Made by a program: the position numbers and the translations under genes
Assembly: GCA_003224905.1 (NCBI GenBank)
Contig: QIAA01000041.1
Location: 1-64,000 of the forward strand
DNA length: 64,000 bases
Reading direction: 5' to 3'
DNA from: Acidobacteriota bacterium
GTDB lineage: Bacteria; Acidobacteriota; Terriglobia; Terriglobales; Acidobacteriaceae
Part shown: piece by piece, positions 63,502-64,000 of the stretch
How positions within the stretch are numbered: the first letter of the stretch is position 1
How the letters are laid out: each line of letters opens with the position of its first letter
The notes under the pieces: model-generated
What the model was told of the DNA's origin: nothing
Database searches by the model: none
Seen by the model: only the letters and a program-made list of their open reading frames with translations

Positions 63502-64000
63502 ATGTCTATACACCAAGATGGTAAAACTCTCTTGCTGCTGAAGCCGCGCGGTTTCTGCGCGGGCGTGGTGCGTGCGATTGACATTGTCCGCATCGCGCTG
63601 GAAGCGTTTGGTCCGCCGATCTACGTGCGCAAAGAAATTGTTCACAATCGATTCGTAGTCGAAGAGCTACAGGATAAAGGCGCGATTTTCGTCGATAGCG
63701 TGGAAGAAGTTCCCAATGGGGAACGAGTGATTTACAGCGCGCATGGAGTTTCGCCGGAAGTTCGCGACGCCAGTGAAAGGCGCAATTTGAGGGTAATCGA
63801 CGCTACGTGCCCCTTGGTCACCAAAGTTCACGTGGAAGCAGTGAAGTTCGCAAAGCAGGGATATGCACTGATTCTGATCGGACACCGCGATCATGATGAG
63901 GTCATTGGAACCCTAGGCGAGGCGCCGATCGTGACCCAGGTTGTGGGTTCGCCGGAGGAGGTTGAATCCCTAACGGTACCGGATCCCACTCGCGTCGCGT
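63502..64000 (+). CDS. ispH: 4-hydroxy-3-methylbut-2-enyl diphosphate reductase, N-terminal part, cut by window edge
   Basis: The N-terminal ~166 residues of IspH (LytB), an iron-sulfur enzyme making IPP and DMAPP in the last step of the MEP isoprenoid pathway. The cluster Cys19 is in [19 protein letters not shown]. His48 ([15 protein letters not shown]) and His81 ([14 protein letters not shown]) are the diphosphate-binding residues, and Cys103 lies in [19 protein letters not shown]. The rest continues beyond the window. Confidence 0.96.
   Translation, partial: MSIHQDGKTLLLLKPRGFCAGVVRAIDIVRIALEAFGPPIYVRKEIVHNRFVVEELQDKGAIFVDSVEEVPNGERVIYSAHGVSPEVRDASERRNLRVIDATCPLVTKVHVEAVKFAKQGYALILIGHRDHDEVIGTLGEAPIVTQVVGSPEEVESLTVPDPTRVA

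Noticed and set aside
1..64000. CRISPR arrays, prophage or integrative element boundaries
   Set aside because: No regularly spaced repeats, cas genes, integrase or phage structural genes were seen. The only transposase trace is the IS256 fragment.

Overview
The window looks like a chromosomal segment of an Acidobacteriota bacterium, probably Terriglobia/Koribacter-like. This is inferred from protein style: three very large Oar-like TonB-dependent receptors with an N-terminal carboxypeptidase-regulatory-like domain, Tat-exported Gfo/Idh/MocA proteins, secreted PIG-L deacetylases and moderate-to-high G+C. No rRNA or other marker settles the species. Many genes overlap by 4 bases (ATGA or GTGA), so translationally coupled operons are common.

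1-15.7 kb, accessory and decaying: the start of a TonB-dependent receptor; a frameshifted IS256-type transposase fragment; two related TonB_C-like fragments (about 1.7 and 9.45 kb), each beside a truncated gene (MacB-type permease, acyl-CoA synthetase); an intact three-subunit xanthine-dehydrogenase-family operon fused by overlap to a LytS/LytTR two-component system; debris of a second such dehydrogenase on the opposite strand; a PIG-L deacetylase; a LytTR regulator tail; a GH109-like glycosidase with an HGSNAT/DUF5009-like membrane acetyltransferase; and a deleted DHA2 exporter.

15.9-25.1 kb: a cNMP-domain histidine kinase overlapping a response regulator/thioredoxin-reductase-like fusion; an ABC importer operon (pfam04392 binding protein, STAS protein, permease, ATPase); and a Tat-exported sulfite-oxidase-type enzyme with its c-type cytochrome.

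25.7-44.5 kb: glycan and small-molecule scavenging. Two TonB-dependent receptors flank a second PIG-L deacetylase, a DegT aminotransferase, a DUF4380-like mutarotase-fold protein, a secreted glycoside-hydrolase-like protein and a gluconate-2-dehydrogenase-subunit-3/GMC oxidoreductase pair. A Gfo/Idh/MocA oxidoreductase and a large secreted esterase follow.

44.5-52.6 kb: an ArsR/SRPBCC operon, uvrA, a TPR protein with two small secreted proteins, and a SprT-like metalloprotein.

52.7-57.5 kb is the most interesting part: a four-gene iron-uptake-type locus (FTR1 permease fused to a DUF2318-like domain, two FtsX-type permeases, an ABC ATPase). It resembles the Campylobacter p19 neighbourhood but has no P19. 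Its ATPase carries a C-terminal DtxR/IdeR-like metal-sensing repressor module. This fusion could couple iron sensing directly to transport or to transcription of the locus.

57.5-64 kb: a VapBC-like toxin-antitoxin pair with a perfect palindromic operator, murI, tRNA-Leu(UAG), a UbiD-family decarboxylase, recN, a ParDE-like pair and the start of ispH. The right end is thus ordinary core chromosome interleaved with small toxin-antitoxin modules.
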